A DNA stretch of 64,000 nt from Gammaproteobacteria bacterium. Lineage in GTDB: Bacteria > Pseudomonadota > Gammaproteobacteria > Pseudomonadales > JAUIET01. The stretch is from NCBI GenBank assembly GCA_030429735.1, contig JAUIET010000002.1, positions 62,001 to 126,000 of the forward strand, written 5' to 3'. This document shows, piece by piece, positions 19,315-28,454 of this stretch. The stretch's first letter is position 1; every line of letters starts with the position of its first letter. The notes beneath the pieces are model-generated. The model was given only the letters and a program-made list of their open reading frames with translations. It searched no databases and was not told where the DNA came from. Both the position numbers and the translations under genes were made by a program.

Positions 19315-19917
19315 TTATTCTCTGATGCCGCACGCCGCCACGGGCGTGCCTTCAAGAATCATAGTGACGGCCTCGCGAGCCGATGCCGCCGCACTTTCGG
19401 TGCCGATAGTGCCAGGTGGCGCGGCGCAATAGCCCTGAAAGAGATTTTTTACTTCCGCACAATCAGTGTACTGATCGAACCATTGGCGGGTGTTGATGCT
19501 GTCGAGCGGAGTCCATTGAAACAGCGCATTTTGAATCTGCTTGAACAGAGCTTTTGCCTTGGCTTCATCGCGCATAGCAAACTCAATCATGCCATAAAGC
19601 CCGCCGCCGCCCGGTGGCAAGTCGTAATCACCGTGTGCCAGTCGATAGCGCATGCGTCCAGTCAGATCCACCATGCCCATCTCCGCTCCCACCGCGTCGA
19701 AGGCCTGGCGTATAGCGCTGTTCGGCCCCATTGGAATCATCAACGCGCCAGTAGTTACCAGGCAGTCCTGGCGCTCACGGTGCCCGCAGCGTCCACCCAG
19801 ATGGGGTGATTTTTCCAGCAGCAGCACTTTCATGCCCGCTCCGCTCAGACGCGCTGCTGCGCAAATACCACCTACACCCGAACCGATAACTACTGCATCA
19901 TAGTTTTTGCTGGTCAT
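19315..19917 (-). pseudogene. FAD-dependent oxidoreductase, N-terminal part only
   Basis: 200 residues from ATG 19917 (a GTG five codons earlier is possible). The N-terminus is a clear Rossmann FAD-binding motif, VVIGSGVGGICAAARLSGAG, followed by LLEKSPHLGGRCG, as in phytoene desaturase-like and related amine-oxidase-fold enzymes. These are normally near 450-550 residues and need a C-terminal substrate and FAD-closing part, which is absent: the frame ends in TAA and the HxlR gene starts 2 bp later. I could not find the missing part in another frame nearby. It may be a deletion remnant or a short protein still made with the regulator. Confidence 0.6.
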
Positions 19918-19980
19918 TGTTTGATTTCTCACGGTGGATCAGCGCCGGTTGCAACACTTGATTATATGCTCGAGGTCTGG

Positions 19981-19995
19981 TTATACAAGTTTAAG
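19981..19995 (+). promoter_or_regulatory. Candidate operator A1, TATAMAAGTT motif
   Basis: TTATACAAGTTTAAG between the FAD/HxlR unit (minus) and the ligase gene (plus). The core TATACAAGTT recurs in the divergent regions at 23550 and 26117. The site is 64 bp upstream of the ATG at 19917. Confidence 0.4.
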
Positions 19996-20076
19996 CGCTG
20001 CCGTTATGCGGTGCGCTGACTCAGCTATTCGCCTTATTGCTGGGGAAATATCGTTCGTTTATACTCGAAGTCTTTT

Positions 20077-20094
20077 TATAAAAGTTGTATAAGT
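20077..20094 (+). promoter_or_regulatory. Candidate operator A2, paired TATAMAAGTT motif
   Basis: TATAAAAGTTGTATAAGT contains the core on the plus strand (TATAAAAGTT) and an overlapping related copy on the minus strand (TATACAACTT). It also offers -10-like AT sequence 34-50 bp before the ligase ATG, so a bound regulator could block the promoter. Confidence 0.4.
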
Positions 20095-20127
20095 GAGAAG
20101 CAAAAAAGGCCATAAGGAAGACGCGCA

Positions 20128-21741
20128 ATGATCACCTCTCCGCAAGATCGCATAGCAGCATTGACTTCCACCGGCAGCTGGGGAAATGACACCTTGCATG
20201 GGCTGCTGGCAAAACACGCCGAGCAGCATCCCGAACGACTGGCAGTCAAAGACCAACCCAATCGTGAGCAATTGACTGGTGACCAACCGCGCAGTCTCAG
20301 CTGGGGGGAACTGAAAAACGCCAGTGACAACCTGGCACGCCAGTTACACGAACTTGGTGTGAGTGAGGATGATCGCGTGATCATTCAACTGCCCAATATT
20401 TCTGAGTTGTTAGTTAGCTACTACGCCATCAGTTCTCTGGGTGCAATCGCTTCTCCGGTTCCCGTTCAATACGGTCGACATGAAATTCAGCACATGGCCG
20501 CTGAGCTTGATGCCGGCGCAATGATCACCATCGAACGATTTCGGGATGATCAATTGGAGGATGATGCGCGCACGTCTTTACCCGATGGCAAGGTGTTGGT
20601 GTTTGATAAGGAGTTGCAGCTCAATACCGCTGCGGGCGAGCCTTTTTCCAGTGGCGTTGAGGATGACGCCAATAAAATACTGACAATTTGCTGGACGTCA
20701 GGCACTACCGGCACTCCGAAGGGTGTTCCGCGCTCGCACAATATGTGGCTGGCATCCGGGCGCTGCACAGTCAGTGCCGGAGACTATCGAGCGGATGACC
20801 GGCTGCTCTGTCCCTTTCCTATGGTGAATATGTCAGCGCTGGGTGGCTTTGTGTTCCCATCAGCCAACATAGGGTGTTCGTTAGTTCTGCATCATCCGTT
20901 AGACCCACCGCTGTTTTTGCAGCAGACTCAAGACGAGCGAATCAACTTTACCATCACCCCACCGGCATTATTGAACCAGCTGGCCAAAGCGCCTGATATG
21001 TGGAATCAATATGATTTCACTTCGCTGCGACGAATTGGTTCCGGTTCTGCGCCATTATCACCTGCAATGATCGACACATTCGCAAGCCAATACGGTATCG
21101 AGATCGTCAATATTTTTGGTTCCAATGAAGGCATTGCATTGTACTCCGCACCTGAAGAGGCCCCGGACCCGGAAGTGAGGGCCACCATGTTTGCCCGCCC
21201 TCACTCTGATATTCTGGCGATTAAAGTTGCCGATCCGGAAACCGGCGAGGAGCGGACCAGTGTCGGTGAGAGTGGCGAGCTGCTGGTCAGCGGTCCAACC
21301 GTGATTGATGGCTACTTTAATCACGATAACATCGATGTGTTTACTGTTGACGGGTACTTTCGTACCGGCGACATGGTCGAAATATGCGGTGAGAATGCCA
21401 ATTTCTATAAGATAATCGGGCGATGCAAAGACATCATCAACCGGGGAGGCATGAAGATTTCGCCCGTGGAGTTGGATATAGCCTTGGAAGCGCATCCCGA
21501 CATAATGGAAGCGGCAGTTTGTGCCTACCCTGATGAACGCCTGGGTGAAAAAATCTGCGCGTGCCTGGTGATGAAGCCAGATGCGGAATTGCTCAGCATG
21601 GCTTCGCTGCAGCAGTATTTGTTAGGGATGGGTTTGGCGAAGTTCAAATTGCCTGAACGTATCGAGGCGTTGGATGCTTTACCGCGGAACCCTCTTGGTA
21701 AAGTACAACGCTTTCTTTTGCAGGAGCGTTTCAGTGTTTAG
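20128..21741 (+). CDS. Class I adenylate-forming acid-CoA ligase
   Basis: 537 residues; ATG 20128 has AAGGAAG upstream. The AMP-binding P-loop is ICWTSGTTGTPKGVP (about 190-204), followed by NIFGSNEGIA, the hinge region YFRTGDMVEI and GRCKDIINRGGMKISPVELD, and the catalytic lysine in PRNPLGKVQR near the C-terminus. It should activate a carboxylic acid as acyl-AMP and transfer it to CoA. The resemblance is to aryl- and medium-chain acid ligases of the DhbE/benzoate type. Its divergence from the HxlR unit and closeness to a carotenoid-oxygenase gene suggest an aromatic or terpenoid acid, an inference only. Confidence 0.9.
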   Translation: MITSPQDRIAALTSTGSWGNDTLHGLLAKHAEQHPERLAVKDQPNREQLTGDQPRSLSWGELKNASDNLARQLHELGVSEDDRVIIQLPNISELLVSYYAISSLGAIASPVPVQYGRHEIQHMAAELDAGAMITIERFRDDQLEDDARTSLPDGKVLVFDKELQLNTAAGEPFSSGVEDDANKILTICWTSGTTGTPKGVPRSHNMWLASGRCTVSAGDYRADDRLLCPFPMVNMSALGGFVFPSANIGCSLVLHHPLDPPLFLQQTQDERINFTITPPALLNQLAKAPDMWNQYDFTSLRRIGSGSAPLSPAMIDTFASQYGIEIVNIFGSNEGIALYSAPEEAPDPEVRATMFARPHSDILAIKVADPETGEERTSVGESGELLVSGPTVIDGYFNHDNIDVFTVDGYFRTGDMVEICGENANFYKIIGRCKDIINRGGMKISPVELDIALEAHPDIMEAAVCAYPDERLGEKICACLVMKPDAELLSMASLQQYLLGMGLAKFKLPERIEALDALPRNPLGKVQRFLLQERFSV

Positions 21742-21953
21742 ACGCTGAACTTGCGCATTCTGATTGAACGCTTTTCATGTTTTGTCCGCAAAAATCAGGT
21801 GCCTGCAAGAGTTCATGAACAAGTAACGTTCTTACTGTTGTGATTATTAGCCAGTGGAATAGAGTTTTCTTGATTCCGGCGATAGTTGAAGCCTACACTT
21901 GGGTAGCGACGCGTAGGTTGGCGATCGGGTAAAGTAGAGACACACCCACATTG

Positions 21954-23453
21954 TTAGTAGATGTCTTCGCCGCGCGCCCAACTGGCGTGGAAGCCGGCGG
22001 GTACCCGATGCGGTAGCTGTACTCTGGCGATGGGGCCTTGCGCAATATCTTTAGCGTCGAACACCAGAGATTCGGACTTCCAGGTATTGCTGTCAGTGAC
22101 TATTGTAATCACATAGCCATCATCTTCGTCGTTGTCGCGTGTTGCGCCTTTAACCGGGGCAAAGCCGGCCTCACTGCCAAAAACGCCTTCCCCATAATCC
22201 CATTTCTCATACTGGCCGGTATCATTGTTGTATTTGACCAGTGCGTTGAAACGCAGCGTTGCGCCATTTTCATGCAACAGTGGAATGTGTTGGTGATAGG
22301 CGTACTTGCTTTTCACACCATGAAACAGCTGATTGGTCTTGTTAAACTCAGTGTTTAAATCGTCAATATCACCTTCGCGCACTTCTCCGGTTTTGCGGTT
22401 AAAACGCCAGCGATAATTGTTCGTTTCGTTGCGCATATACACCAGCATGTGCGCCAACTCGCCGCCGCCTTGCGGTGCACGGAGAGGATCTTTTGCACGT
22501 GAGCCATCCATCACCACCCAGTCTCCATCGTCCCAGCAGTTGGAGACATGCAAGATAAAACAGGGCTCGCATTCAAACCAGCGTATGTCAGCGGAATCGC
22601 CGTAGCGCGGGATAATGCCAAAGCGGGCTGGTATGTCCCTGTGAAAATCCAGCACCATCTTTCCGTGTCTACGCAGCAAGTTTATGTCGTGGAATAGCGG
22701 AAGATCATGCAGAATTGTGTAATTGGCGGTGAACCCCAAATCATGAGGTCTGCGCGGCCCTGGCAAGTCGATCGGTATTTCCATGCGCAGCGACCCGTCT
22801 GGGTTGCCTACACCGTAAGTCATGTACGGGGCGTCGTCGAAGTAATCCATGAACAGCATTTCGCCGGTATTCCAGTCCACATGGTTGTGCGCTGACATAT
22901 TGCGGCGTGTGCGGCCCGGCAGAGTGTACTCGCCCTCGTTCTTAAGGGTTAGCGGGTCCATCTTGTATGGCCTGCCTGAGTGATACCAGGTGGGCATTAA
23001 CTTGCCGGCCCAAACAGTAACATCTGTGTTGCAGGTGTCTCTGATCGGAAAGTCGGGCATGGAAAAATCGAAAGTTCCCATGACACCAGGCCACAGCGAT
23101 CGGCCTTCCTGCTGTTCCATCAGAAAACCCTTGGTATGCACGTAACTGTTTCGGTAAGCGGCCTGGCCATCACGAAAATGCACCGCGTGAATCATGCCAT
23201 CGCCGTCGAATGGGTGAAACAAACCCTCAGGCTTGTGCACGGTATTGGGACCATTACGGAAGTACGCGCCCTCCAGGTCGTCGGGTAACTCACCAATGAC
23301 CTCAAGCTTGTCTGCGGCTATCTCTTCGGTGGTAGGGGCATAAACACCGTGCAGATAGGGGTTGTCTACCTCGTAAATCCACGAAGGCGCATCGTTGAAT
23401 TGAGTGACGTCACCGATGCATTCTTCGGTGATTGGATAGGCTGTTGCGCTCAT
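21954..23453 (-). CDS. Carotenoid oxygenase family dioxygenase (RPE65/lignostilbene type)
   Basis: 499 residues from ATG 23453, which has AGGAC 9 bp upstream; the frame extends further only through non-ATG codons. Four iron-binding histidines of the seven-bladed propeller are visible: H189 (SAHNHVD), H237 (RPHDLGFTANY), H302 (FILHVSNCWDDGD) and H489 (PAGFHASW). Family members cleave C=C bonds in carotenoids, apocarotenoids, stilbenes or phenylpropenes with O2. Lack of carotenoid synthesis genes here and the presence of ligase, PaaN and thiolase genes favour a stilbene- or phenylpropanoid-like substrate. It is divergent from a luciferase-like gene with a shared motif between them. Confidence 0.93.
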   Translation of the reverse strand: MSATAYPITEECIGDVTQFNDAPSWIYEVDNPYLHGVYAPTTEEIAADKLEVIGELPDDLEGAYFRNGPNTVHKPEGLFHPFDGDGMIHAVHFRDGQAAYRNSYVHTKGFLMEQQEGRSLWPGVMGTFDFSMPDFPIRDTCNTDVTVWAGKLMPTWYHSGRPYKMDPLTLKNEGEYTLPGRTRRNMSAHNHVDWNTGEMLFMDYFDDAPYMTYGVGNPDGSLRMEIPIDLPGPRRPHDLGFTANYTILHDLPLFHDINLLRRHGKMVLDFHRDIPARFGIIPRYGDSADIRWFECEPCFILHVSNCWDDGDWVVMDGSRAKDPLRAPQGGGELAHMLVYMRNETNNYRWRFNRKTGEVREGDIDDLNTEFNKTNQLFHGVKSKYAYHQHIPLLHENGATLRFNALVKYNNDTGQYEKWDYGEGVFGSEAGFAPVKGATRDNDEDDGYVITIVTDSNTWKSESLVFDAKDIAQGPIARVQLPHRVPAGFHASWARGEDIY

Positions 23454-23545
23454 AATCTTAGTCCTGTCTTGGAGGCGGGTGGAGTGATTCCTGATCAACT
23501 GTTGTCCGGCCGAAGGCTGCGCTCTCCATGAATTATAGGGATATT

Positions 23546-23561
23546 AACTGTAACTTGTATA
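23546..23561 (-). promoter_or_regulatory. Candidate operator B, TATAMAAGTT motif
   Basis: On the minus strand this reads TATACAAGTTACAGTT. It lies 93 bp before the carotenoid oxygenase ATG, in the 261-bp divergent region 23454-23714, which otherwise shows nothing beyond AT-rich -10-like sequence. It shares TATAMAAGTTACA with site C at 26117. Confidence 0.45.
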
Positions 23562-23714
23562 AATAGACTAGCATCAATGAGCGCGGTATACTAGTGCTCT
23601 TCATATTACGTTGGTCGCTAGCAGACTGTGAACCCAATAGCGACGCCTGCCCGCCGTTGCCAGGTAACAGGAACATGCACTGGCAGCCATTCAAGCACAT
23701 AGACGGAGTATTGC

Positions 23715-24689
23715 ATGACGATCAGTGTTGTCACACCTCTTTGGCAAGATCAACCAGCCGGCGACAATGTAGACATTGCGTTAAATGCTGAACGACACGG
23801 TTTTTCCGATCTGTGGATTGGCGAAATGGCCACATATGATGCGTTCGCTTTTGCGACAGCCGTCGGTGTCAAACCAGGCAATATGGCGCTGAATATAGGC
23901 CCACTCGCGGTTGATGTGCGTACACCAATGACGATGGCTATGGGGGTTGCGTCTGTCGCTGAACTAACCGGTCGCACTACACGCCTCGCCATCGGCAGCT
24001 CCAGTAAAGTGGTGGTGGAAGAGTGGCATGGTAGGCCACGTCTTCGTACTGCGAAACACCTGAGCGAATCAGCAAGCATTCTGAGAGGCTTGCTGGACGG
24101 CGAGAAAGTGAAATTCCAGGGCGAGCTGGCCACCTGCAATGGATATCACTTGCGAACTGACGCGCCAGGCGCGCATATCACCGTTGCCGCATTCGGCTCG
24201 CTGGCAATCAAAGCAGCGGCGCTGCACGCCGACCGCATGCTGCTCAATATTGTATCCGCGCAATCGGCGGCCAGGCTGAAACAGCAACTTGAAGATGCGG
24301 CAAAGAAAGCCGGGAAAAACGTACCGACAGTGGCGGCCTGGGTGGCCTGCGCGGTTGACCCCAGCCCTGAAGCAATCAATCAAATGCTCCGCTCCAAGGT
24401 GGCGTATCTGGCAGCTCCGGGTTACAGCGATATGTTCGTAGAAGCAGGCTTTGGCGATATGGTTGAATTTGCCAAAACGCGGCCACACCCCAAGGAAATT
24501 CTGGCAAGAATGCCTCCTGAAATGGCGGGTGTGGTCGGCATGGCGGGTGATGCGAATACGATTCGCAGACGAATGGCCGAGTATCGTGCCGCCGGTGTCG
24601 ATGAGATATGCATAGTGCCCACCACTGCAGATGATCCAGCCGCCGAGCGAACGTTCAGTGCAGTAAAAGCGATACAGGACCAGGGCTAG
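23715..24689 (+). CDS. Luciferase-like (LLM class) flavin-dependent oxidoreductase
   Basis: 324 residues; CGGAG lies 9 bp before the ATG. TIM-barrel pattern of the bacterial luciferase superfamily: WIGEMATYDAFAF, LNIGPLAVDVRTPMT, RLAIGSSSKVVVEEWHGR, VAAFGSLAIKAAA and the C-terminal VGMAGDANTIRRRMAEYRAAGVDEI. Members use FMNH2 or F420H2, and the sequence alone does not decide which; F420 is uncommon in gammaproteobacteria, so FMN is the safer guess. Reactions range from Baeyer-Villiger oxygenation to hydride transfer. It is divergent from the carotenoid oxygenase gene. Confidence 0.88.
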   Translation: MTISVVTPLWQDQPAGDNVDIALNAERHGFSDLWIGEMATYDAFAFATAVGVKPGNMALNIGPLAVDVRTPMTMAMGVASVAELTGRTTRLAIGSSSKVVVEEWHGRPRLRTAKHLSESASILRGLLDGEKVKFQGELATCNGYHLRTDAPGAHITVAAFGSLAIKAAALHADRMLLNIVSAQSAARLKQQLEDAAKKAGKNVPTVAAWVACAVDPSPEAINQMLRSKVAYLAAPGYSDMFVEAGFGDMVEFAKTRPHPKEILARMPPEMAGVVGMAGDANTIRRRMAEYRAAGVDEICIVPTTADDPAAERTFSAVKAIQDQG

Positions 24690-24720
24690 TTTCTGCGACA
24701 GTTGCTGCTAAAACCGAAAA

Positions 24721-24760
24721 GCGCTGCGCGCACTTATCTCAACACACCGTAACGCAGCGC
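24721..24760. terminator. Inverted repeat between convergent genes
   Basis: GCGCTGCG (24721-24728) and CGCAGCGC (24753-24760) form a perfect 8-bp stem with a 24-nt loop. It lies between the LLM gene and the thiolase gene, which converge. No T tract follows on either strand, so terminator function is a guess. Confidence 0.3.
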
Positions 24761-24836
24761 GATGAGTGCACTGCTTCGAAACCCTATGGGTAAAATGCTG
24801 CGTTGTGAGTTAAGCAACGATTTCGCCTGATCGCAC

Positions 24837-26042
24837 TCAGGTAACTCGCTCAATCATCAATGCGCTGCCGGCACCGGCGGCACCGGCCGCCGCAACAATA
24901 CCTGTTTTCAGATCGCGACGTTCCAGTTCATCGAGCAAGGTGCTTGTCATGATTGCGCCGGTAGCCCCTAGAGGATGGCCCAGGGCAATGCAACCGCCGT
25001 TGACGTTCAGCTTATTCTCATTGATCCCCAGCGCTTGCTGGCAATACACCATTGTGGCGGCAAATGCTTCGTGAATCTCGAAAAGATCCACGTCGCTCGA
25101 TTTCAGATTCTCCCTGCGCATCAGTTCTTTAGTAGCGGCTACGCAGCCAGCGATAACAGTATGGATATTATCGTTGACAGTGACCATGGCGCGAATACGG
25201 GCTCGTGGTTTTATCGATAATTGTTCGCCTGCATCGCGCGATGCGATCAGAACAGCTGCGGCACCATCAGCCATTGCCGGCGAGTTGGCCGCCGTATGAA
25301 TATGCGTGATTGCGTCAAGCTCGGGATAGTGACGCAGGTAATCGGCATCTATACCGCGTTCTCCCAATTCGGCAAACGAGGGCTCCATGCTGGCCAATGT
25401 TTCTGAACTTGTTTTCGGTCTGATTAATTCATCGTGTTCAACATATATGTTTTTGACCGGGTTCTGAACTGGAATGATCGACGTGTAGTAGCCGTTTGCA
25501 CGCGCATGCATGGCACGCTGGTGACTTTGCAGTGCCACGTGATCGGCTTGCTCGCGACTGACGTTATGCAATGAGGCCACCAGGTCAGCACCACAGCCCA
25601 TCATGTACATTCCCATTTTTTCGGCAAGTACAGGGTCGAGAAAGGGGGCTGGTTTATCCGAAAACATGGCAATTCGAGACAGCATTTCAACGCCACCAGC
25701 AACAACCATATCGTCAACCGAGGTCATTACTTTCATTGCGGCAAGATTGATGGCATCAACCCCGGAAGAGCAATACCTGTTAACTGTGATCCCGGGTATG
25801 TTGGTTGGCCAGCCGTGATGTAGGGTTGATGTTTTTGCAATATTGCCTGCTAATTCGCCGTGTTGGGTGGCACAACCGAGTACGACGTCGCCAATTTTGG
25901 CGGGGTTCAGACCAGTGCGCTGCTCCAGCGCAGCGTACAGCGGGCTTAACAGTTCATACGGGTTTAAATCATGCAAGCCGCCATCGGCGCGTGCTTTACC
26001 GCGGGGGGTGCGCACGGCATCAAAGATATAGGCGTCTTTCAC
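24837..26042 (-). CDS. Thiolase family protein lacking the C-terminal catalytic cysteine
   Basis: 401 residues from GTG 26042. The nucleophilic cysteine C91 (NRYCSSGVDAIN), the histidine in IHEAFAATMV and GHPLGATGA are all in place. The second active-site cysteine, normally in a C-I-G-G-G motif before the final strand, is replaced: the sequence there is IVAAAGAAGAGSALMIER. Canonical thiolases need that cysteine as acid/base. Either this enzyme works differently or it has another activity, such as acyl transfer. Function in a CoA-thioester pathway is suggested by the neighbouring paaN and ligase genes. It is divergent from paaN with a shared motif between. Confidence 0.85.
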   Translation of the reverse strand: MKDAYIFDAVRTPRGKARADGGLHDLNPYELLSPLYAALEQRTGLNPAKIGDVVLGCATQHGELAGNIAKTSTLHHGWPTNIPGITVNRYCSSGVDAINLAAMKVMTSVDDMVVAGGVEMLSRIAMFSDKPAPFLDPVLAEKMGMYMMGCGADLVASLHNVSREQADHVALQSHQRAMHARANGYYTSIIPVQNPVKNIYVEHDELIRPKTSSETLASMEPSFAELGERGIDADYLRHYPELDAITHIHTAANSPAMADGAAAVLIASRDAGEQLSIKPRARIRAMVTVNDNIHTVIAGCVAATKELMRRENLKSSDVDLFEIHEAFAATMVYCQQALGINENKLNVNGGCIALGHPLGATGAIMTSTLLDELERRDLKTGIVAAAGAAGAGSALMIERVT

Positions 26043-26116
26043 AGTGTATTCTCATTGCTCGCAAGCCTGATATTGTAGCAGCGACTCGGTTCTATCAGTA
26101 GCTTTCGTTAAAAGAC

Positions 26117-26130
26117 TATAAAAGTTACAC
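26117..26130 (+). promoter_or_regulatory. Candidate operator C, TATAMAAGTT motif
   Basis: TATAAAAGTTACAC, in the 196-bp divergent region between the thiolase gene and paaN. It is 108 bp before the paaN ATG and 75 bp before the thiolase GTG. It matches site B at TATAMAAGTTACA. Confidence 0.45.
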
Positions 26131-26238
26131 TGGCGATCTGCGTTAGAGTGATATGCGATTTGCTCGAGCATCAAATTTGCGTGTGCACTGAGTGTAAAGA
26201 TCATGGTAAAAACGTTACGTTTGCGGGGGCAGAATTGA

Positions 26239-27915
26239 ATGCAACACTTTTTCGAAAAGCACGAAGCGACATTGAACAAGGCCATTGACGCCTGTAAGAA
26301 ACGTTATGCATGGACCGCCTATGTTGAGAGCCCCAGCAGCAAAATTCATGGCAAGGACATTCCTGCCGCCGGAAAACACACGTTTGAACAGCTGTTGGGT
26401 AAGGATTACGACCTGCAGCAACCCGGAGAAATTGGCCGTGTTGGCGAGGAGATCTCGCCCTACACCCGCCAACCATTAGGCGTTAGCTACCCAAAGGTTG
26501 ATGTTGAACAATTGTATTCCGCCATTGGCGTCGCAATGCCTTCCTGGCGCGACGCCAGTGTGGAAACACGCACCGGAGTCTGTCTGGAAATACTCGACCG
26601 TTGCAGTCAGCAGTTGTTCGAAAATGCTCACGCTACCATGCACACTGCCGGACAAAGCTACATTATGGCGTTTGCCGGCAGTGGCGCAAATGCATTGGAC
26701 CGTGGCTTGGAAGCTCTGGCGTATGCGTACCAGGCGATGAAAGATGTGCCGCAAAGCGCTGAATGGGAACGCGCGTTCGGGGGGGATGGAAATGCCAAAC
26801 TGACAAAGCACTACAAGTTGATGCCCAGGGGGGTAAGCGTGGCAATATGTTGTGCCACCTTTCCATTGTGGAATGGCTACCCGGCCTTGATCGCCAGCCT
26901 GGCAACAGGTAACCCAGTGGTATTCAAGCCGCACCCCAATACGGTGTTACCTGTTGCATTGGCGGTAAGTATTTGCAGAGAGGTATTGAGTGAGGCGGGC
27001 TTTGATCCAAACCTGGTCACTATGGTGGCCGATACGCGTGACGAGCCGGCAACAATGGCATTGCTGGAGCATCCCTCAACGGCGATTATCGACTTCACTG
27101 GCAGCCCTCGCTTTGGTCAGTGGATAGAAAGCCATTGCCGCAAGGCACAGGTGTATACCGAGACGGCAGGCTGCAATTCTGTGGTGATTGAGTCAACGGA
27201 TAATTTACCGGCAATGTGCAAGGCTATTGCGCATTCGCTGTGTCAGGCGTCTGCACAGATGTGTACAAGCGTGCAGAATATTCATATTCCAGCGAACGGA
27301 ATTGTGGCCGCCGGTGAACAGGTCAGCTTTGATCAGCTAGCGGATGCCTTAGTGCATGCGGTAGATCAGCATCTGGCTGACCCTAAAATGGCAACGTTTT
27401 TGTGTGGTACGCTAGTCAGCGATGATATTTATCAGAATATTGATCGTGCGCGCGAAGCTGGCAAAGTGCGTGGAAAAATACTGCGCGACTCGGCGCCTTA
27501 TAACGCCGAAGATTATCCGGATGCGCGCACTGCTACGCCGTTAATGCTGGAAGTAACTCAAGCTGAGAGTGATTTGTATCGTGCGGAACATTTTGGCCCC
27601 ATCTCTTTTTTGATTAAAGGTGATAGCGCTGAACACTGTCTGCACGCAGCGACGACCGATGCACGTGAATGCGGCGCAATTACATCGCATGTGTATTCCG
27701 TGAATGAGCAGTTTCTTGACGCAGCACAAGATGCCTACAACCTGGCGGGCGCATCCGTCGCGTGCAACTTGATGGGCATGCCCATTAATTTCGCAGCCGC
27801 CTACAGCGACTATCACGTGACAGGATTAAATCCGGCAGGCAACGCCTGTTTAGCGGATCTTGCATTCGTGGCCAATCGCTTTCGCATAGTGCAACGTAAA
27901 GTGATGTGCTCGTGA
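26239..27915 (+). CDS. paaN: PaaN, phenylacetate-pathway aldehyde dehydrogenase
   Basis: 558 residues, the length expected of stand-alone PaaN. Characteristic text is HTAGQSYIMAFAGSGANALDRGLEALAYAY, the ALDH-type substrate and NAD segments FKPHPNTVLPVALAV and DFTGSPRFGQWIE, and the catalytic cysteine in CQASAQMCTSVQNIHIP. PaaN-type proteins oxidise the semialdehyde formed after ring opening in phenylacetyl-CoA breakdown. No other paa genes are visible here, so it may act on a different aldehyde in this cluster. GGGGG lies 11 bp before the ATG. It is followed by the lipocalin-like gene in the same direction. Confidence 0.88.
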   Translation: MQHFFEKHEATLNKAIDACKKRYAWTAYVESPSSKIHGKDIPAAGKHTFEQLLGKDYDLQQPGEIGRVGEEISPYTRQPLGVSYPKVDVEQLYSAIGVAMPSWRDASVETRTGVCLEILDRCSQQLFENAHATMHTAGQSYIMAFAGSGANALDRGLEALAYAYQAMKDVPQSAEWERAFGGDGNAKLTKHYKLMPRGVSVAICCATFPLWNGYPALIASLATGNPVVFKPHPNTVLPVALAVSICREVLSEAGFDPNLVTMVADTRDEPATMALLEHPSTAIIDFTGSPRFGQWIESHCRKAQVYTETAGCNSVVIESTDNLPAMCKAIAHSLCQASAQMCTSVQNIHIPANGIVAAGEQVSFDQLADALVHAVDQHLADPKMATFLCGTLVSDDIYQNIDRAREAGKVRGKILRDSAPYNAEDYPDARTATPLMLEVTQAESDLYRAEHFGPISFLIKGDSAEHCLHAATTDARECGAITSHVYSVNEQFLDAAQDAYNLAGASVACNLMGMPINFAAAYSDYHVTGLNPAGNACLADLAFVANRFRIVQRKVMCS

Positions 27916-27952
27916 TTGCGGCAGGCTGCAGCACCAACCACAAGGAAATACC

Positions 27953-28354
27953 ATGATCGATGTATTGGGCAGCTGGGCGCTGGTGTCTTGCACAAGTTAT
28001 AAAAATGGCAACGGCACCCCGAGTTTCGGTAACCCTCCGATCGGGCAGATTCAATACACAGCGGATGGCAGAATGTCAGCGTTTCTAATGGATCCCGCCT
28101 GGATGGAAAAAGGGGACCCAAAAGCCGATGGGCTGAGCGATTTTTTTTCTTACGCAGGTCGTTGGACTTTGAATGGTGACCAGGTGCGCCATGAAATAGA
28201 AATTTGCTCGATTCCTAAAAAGGTAGGCACTGCATTTGTACGTACGGTTACGCCAACCGACGCTGACCATATGGAACTATCGACCGCTCCGGAAACATCG
28301 AAGTCTGGAGCCGTGTATGTGACAGTGCTTCGTTGGAAGCGCGTGGGTTCTTGA
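27953..28354 (+). CDS. Lipocalin-like domain protein
   Basis: 133 residues, no signal peptide. The pattern LGSWALVSC...GQIQYTADGRMSAFLM...YAGRWTLNGDQVRHEIE...VLRWKRV is that of the small lipocalin-like domain family (PF13924 type), single-domain beta barrels that often accompany aromatic or polyketide catabolic genes and bind small hydrophobic molecules. A good AAGGAAA lies 6 bp before the ATG and the gene follows paaN by 37 bp, so the two are probably one transcript. The ligand is unknown. Confidence 0.8.
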   Translation: MIDVLGSWALVSCTSYKNGNGTPSFGNPPIGQIQYTADGRMSAFLMDPAWMEKGDPKADGLSDFFSYAGRWTLNGDQVRHEIEICSIPKKVGTAFVRTVTPTDADHMELSTAPETSKSGAVYVTVLRWKRVGS

Positions 28355-28454
28355 ACAATGCGGGCTCGCTTCTGTATCGCGTTCGGCTTCAATATGAGTG
28401 CAAACCGTGAGCGATGACGCAAGGACGGAATGACGGGGGACTTTAGCGGGCGTG

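Noticed and set aside
19315-19933. A frameshift hiding the rest of the FAD oxidoreductase
   Set aside because: The following sequence on all three minus frames is the HxlR gene or its shadows, so the missing part is absent rather than out of frame.
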